DNA of 64,000 bases. It comes from Lutjanus erythropterus. Its lineage: Eukaryota > Chordata > Actinopteri > Lutjaniformes > Lutjanidae. The stretch is taken from the NCBI GenBank assembly GCA_020091685.1, contig CM034607.1:11727884-11791883 (forward strand), written 5' to 3'. The translations under genes and the position numbers were made by a program. Below the pieces are notes generated by a model. The model was not told the DNA's origin, made no database searches, and saw nothing but the letters and a program-made list of their open reading frames with translations. Positions 63,731-64,000 of the stretch are shown here, one piece after another; the stretch's first letter is position 1; each line of letters starts with the position of its first letter.

Positions 63731-64000
63731 TAAATGATTGATGACACTGCCAATGTATGATATAATGCAAATATGATCACTCAGCAAATTAAAATTTACC
63801 CATCCTAAATCCTGCCCCTTTTTGCTCTGCGCTCCAATAACAGTTGAGCAAGCTAGGTACCTGGCAGAACCTTGGTCTGCTTTCTACTTTCCTGTTAACT
63901 GTATTTAGTGTTTGGCTCATTTGTGTTGAAAAGTAAACTAAATTCTGAAGATGGTTAAACAATGTTGGTGGGGGATCTATAAAAGAAAATTCTCTAGTCA
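63731..64000. other. Downstream flank of the connexin gene
   Basis: AT-rich sequence after the predicted cleavage site; nothing recognised. Confidence -1.

Noticed and set aside
1..64000. CRISPR arrays, bacterial operons, prophage or retroviral genes
   Set aside because: No spaced identical repeats, no ribosome-binding-site-led gene clusters, and no long polymerase, integrase or gag-like frame were seen; the sequence is vertebrate-type.

Overview
The window looks like teleost fish genomic DNA. The signs are AT-rich intergenic sequence, very long CA/GT microsatellites, tRNA-derived SINEs, short non-autonomous hAT and Tc1/mariner elements, and one vertebrate alpha-type connexin whose N-terminus carries the fish-type two-residue insertion. 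Nothing in it looks bacterial, viral or organellar.

Layout. Positions 1-57.6 kb contain no protein-coding gene I can support; every open frame there is short, low-complexity or inside a repeat. This stretch is a mosaic of mobile-element remnants. Two hAT MITEs have perfect 8-bp target duplications (8581-8999 and 26900-27312). There is an older hAT-like element at 18341-19062 and another at about 47803-48845. A Tc1-like element with long inverted ends (42497-43453) carries a second repeat nested inside it. Two tRNA-derived SINE copies lie in opposite orientation (10624 and 56816), and several unnamed interspersed families occur two times each. Many microsatellites and three purine-rich blocks fill much of the rest. 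A CpG-richer, low-repeat island at about 43.9-45.0 kb has a CCAAT box and a good minus-strand splice donor. It may be the promoter and non-coding first exon of a gene running leftwards, but no coding exon was found to confirm this.

The one clear gene is at the right end on the + strand. A probable 5'-UTR exon (about 57685-57992) sits behind a TATA-like box. An intron of about 3.6 kb (57993-61583) follows, and then a second exon holds the whole coding region (61593-62732, 379 aa), a 3' UTR of about 1 kb and a polyadenylation signal at 63710. This non-coding-exon plus single-coding-exon layout is the usual connexin architecture. The protein is best read as the fish GJA4-type connexin (Cx39.4), a gap-junction channel subunit.

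I found no previously undescribed multi-gene system. The most useful leads are the connexin's N-terminal insertion and upstream ORF, the possible promoter at 44-45 kb, and the datable nested transposon insertions. Repeat-family assignments rest on recognisable termini, target duplications and within-window copies, not on a database search.
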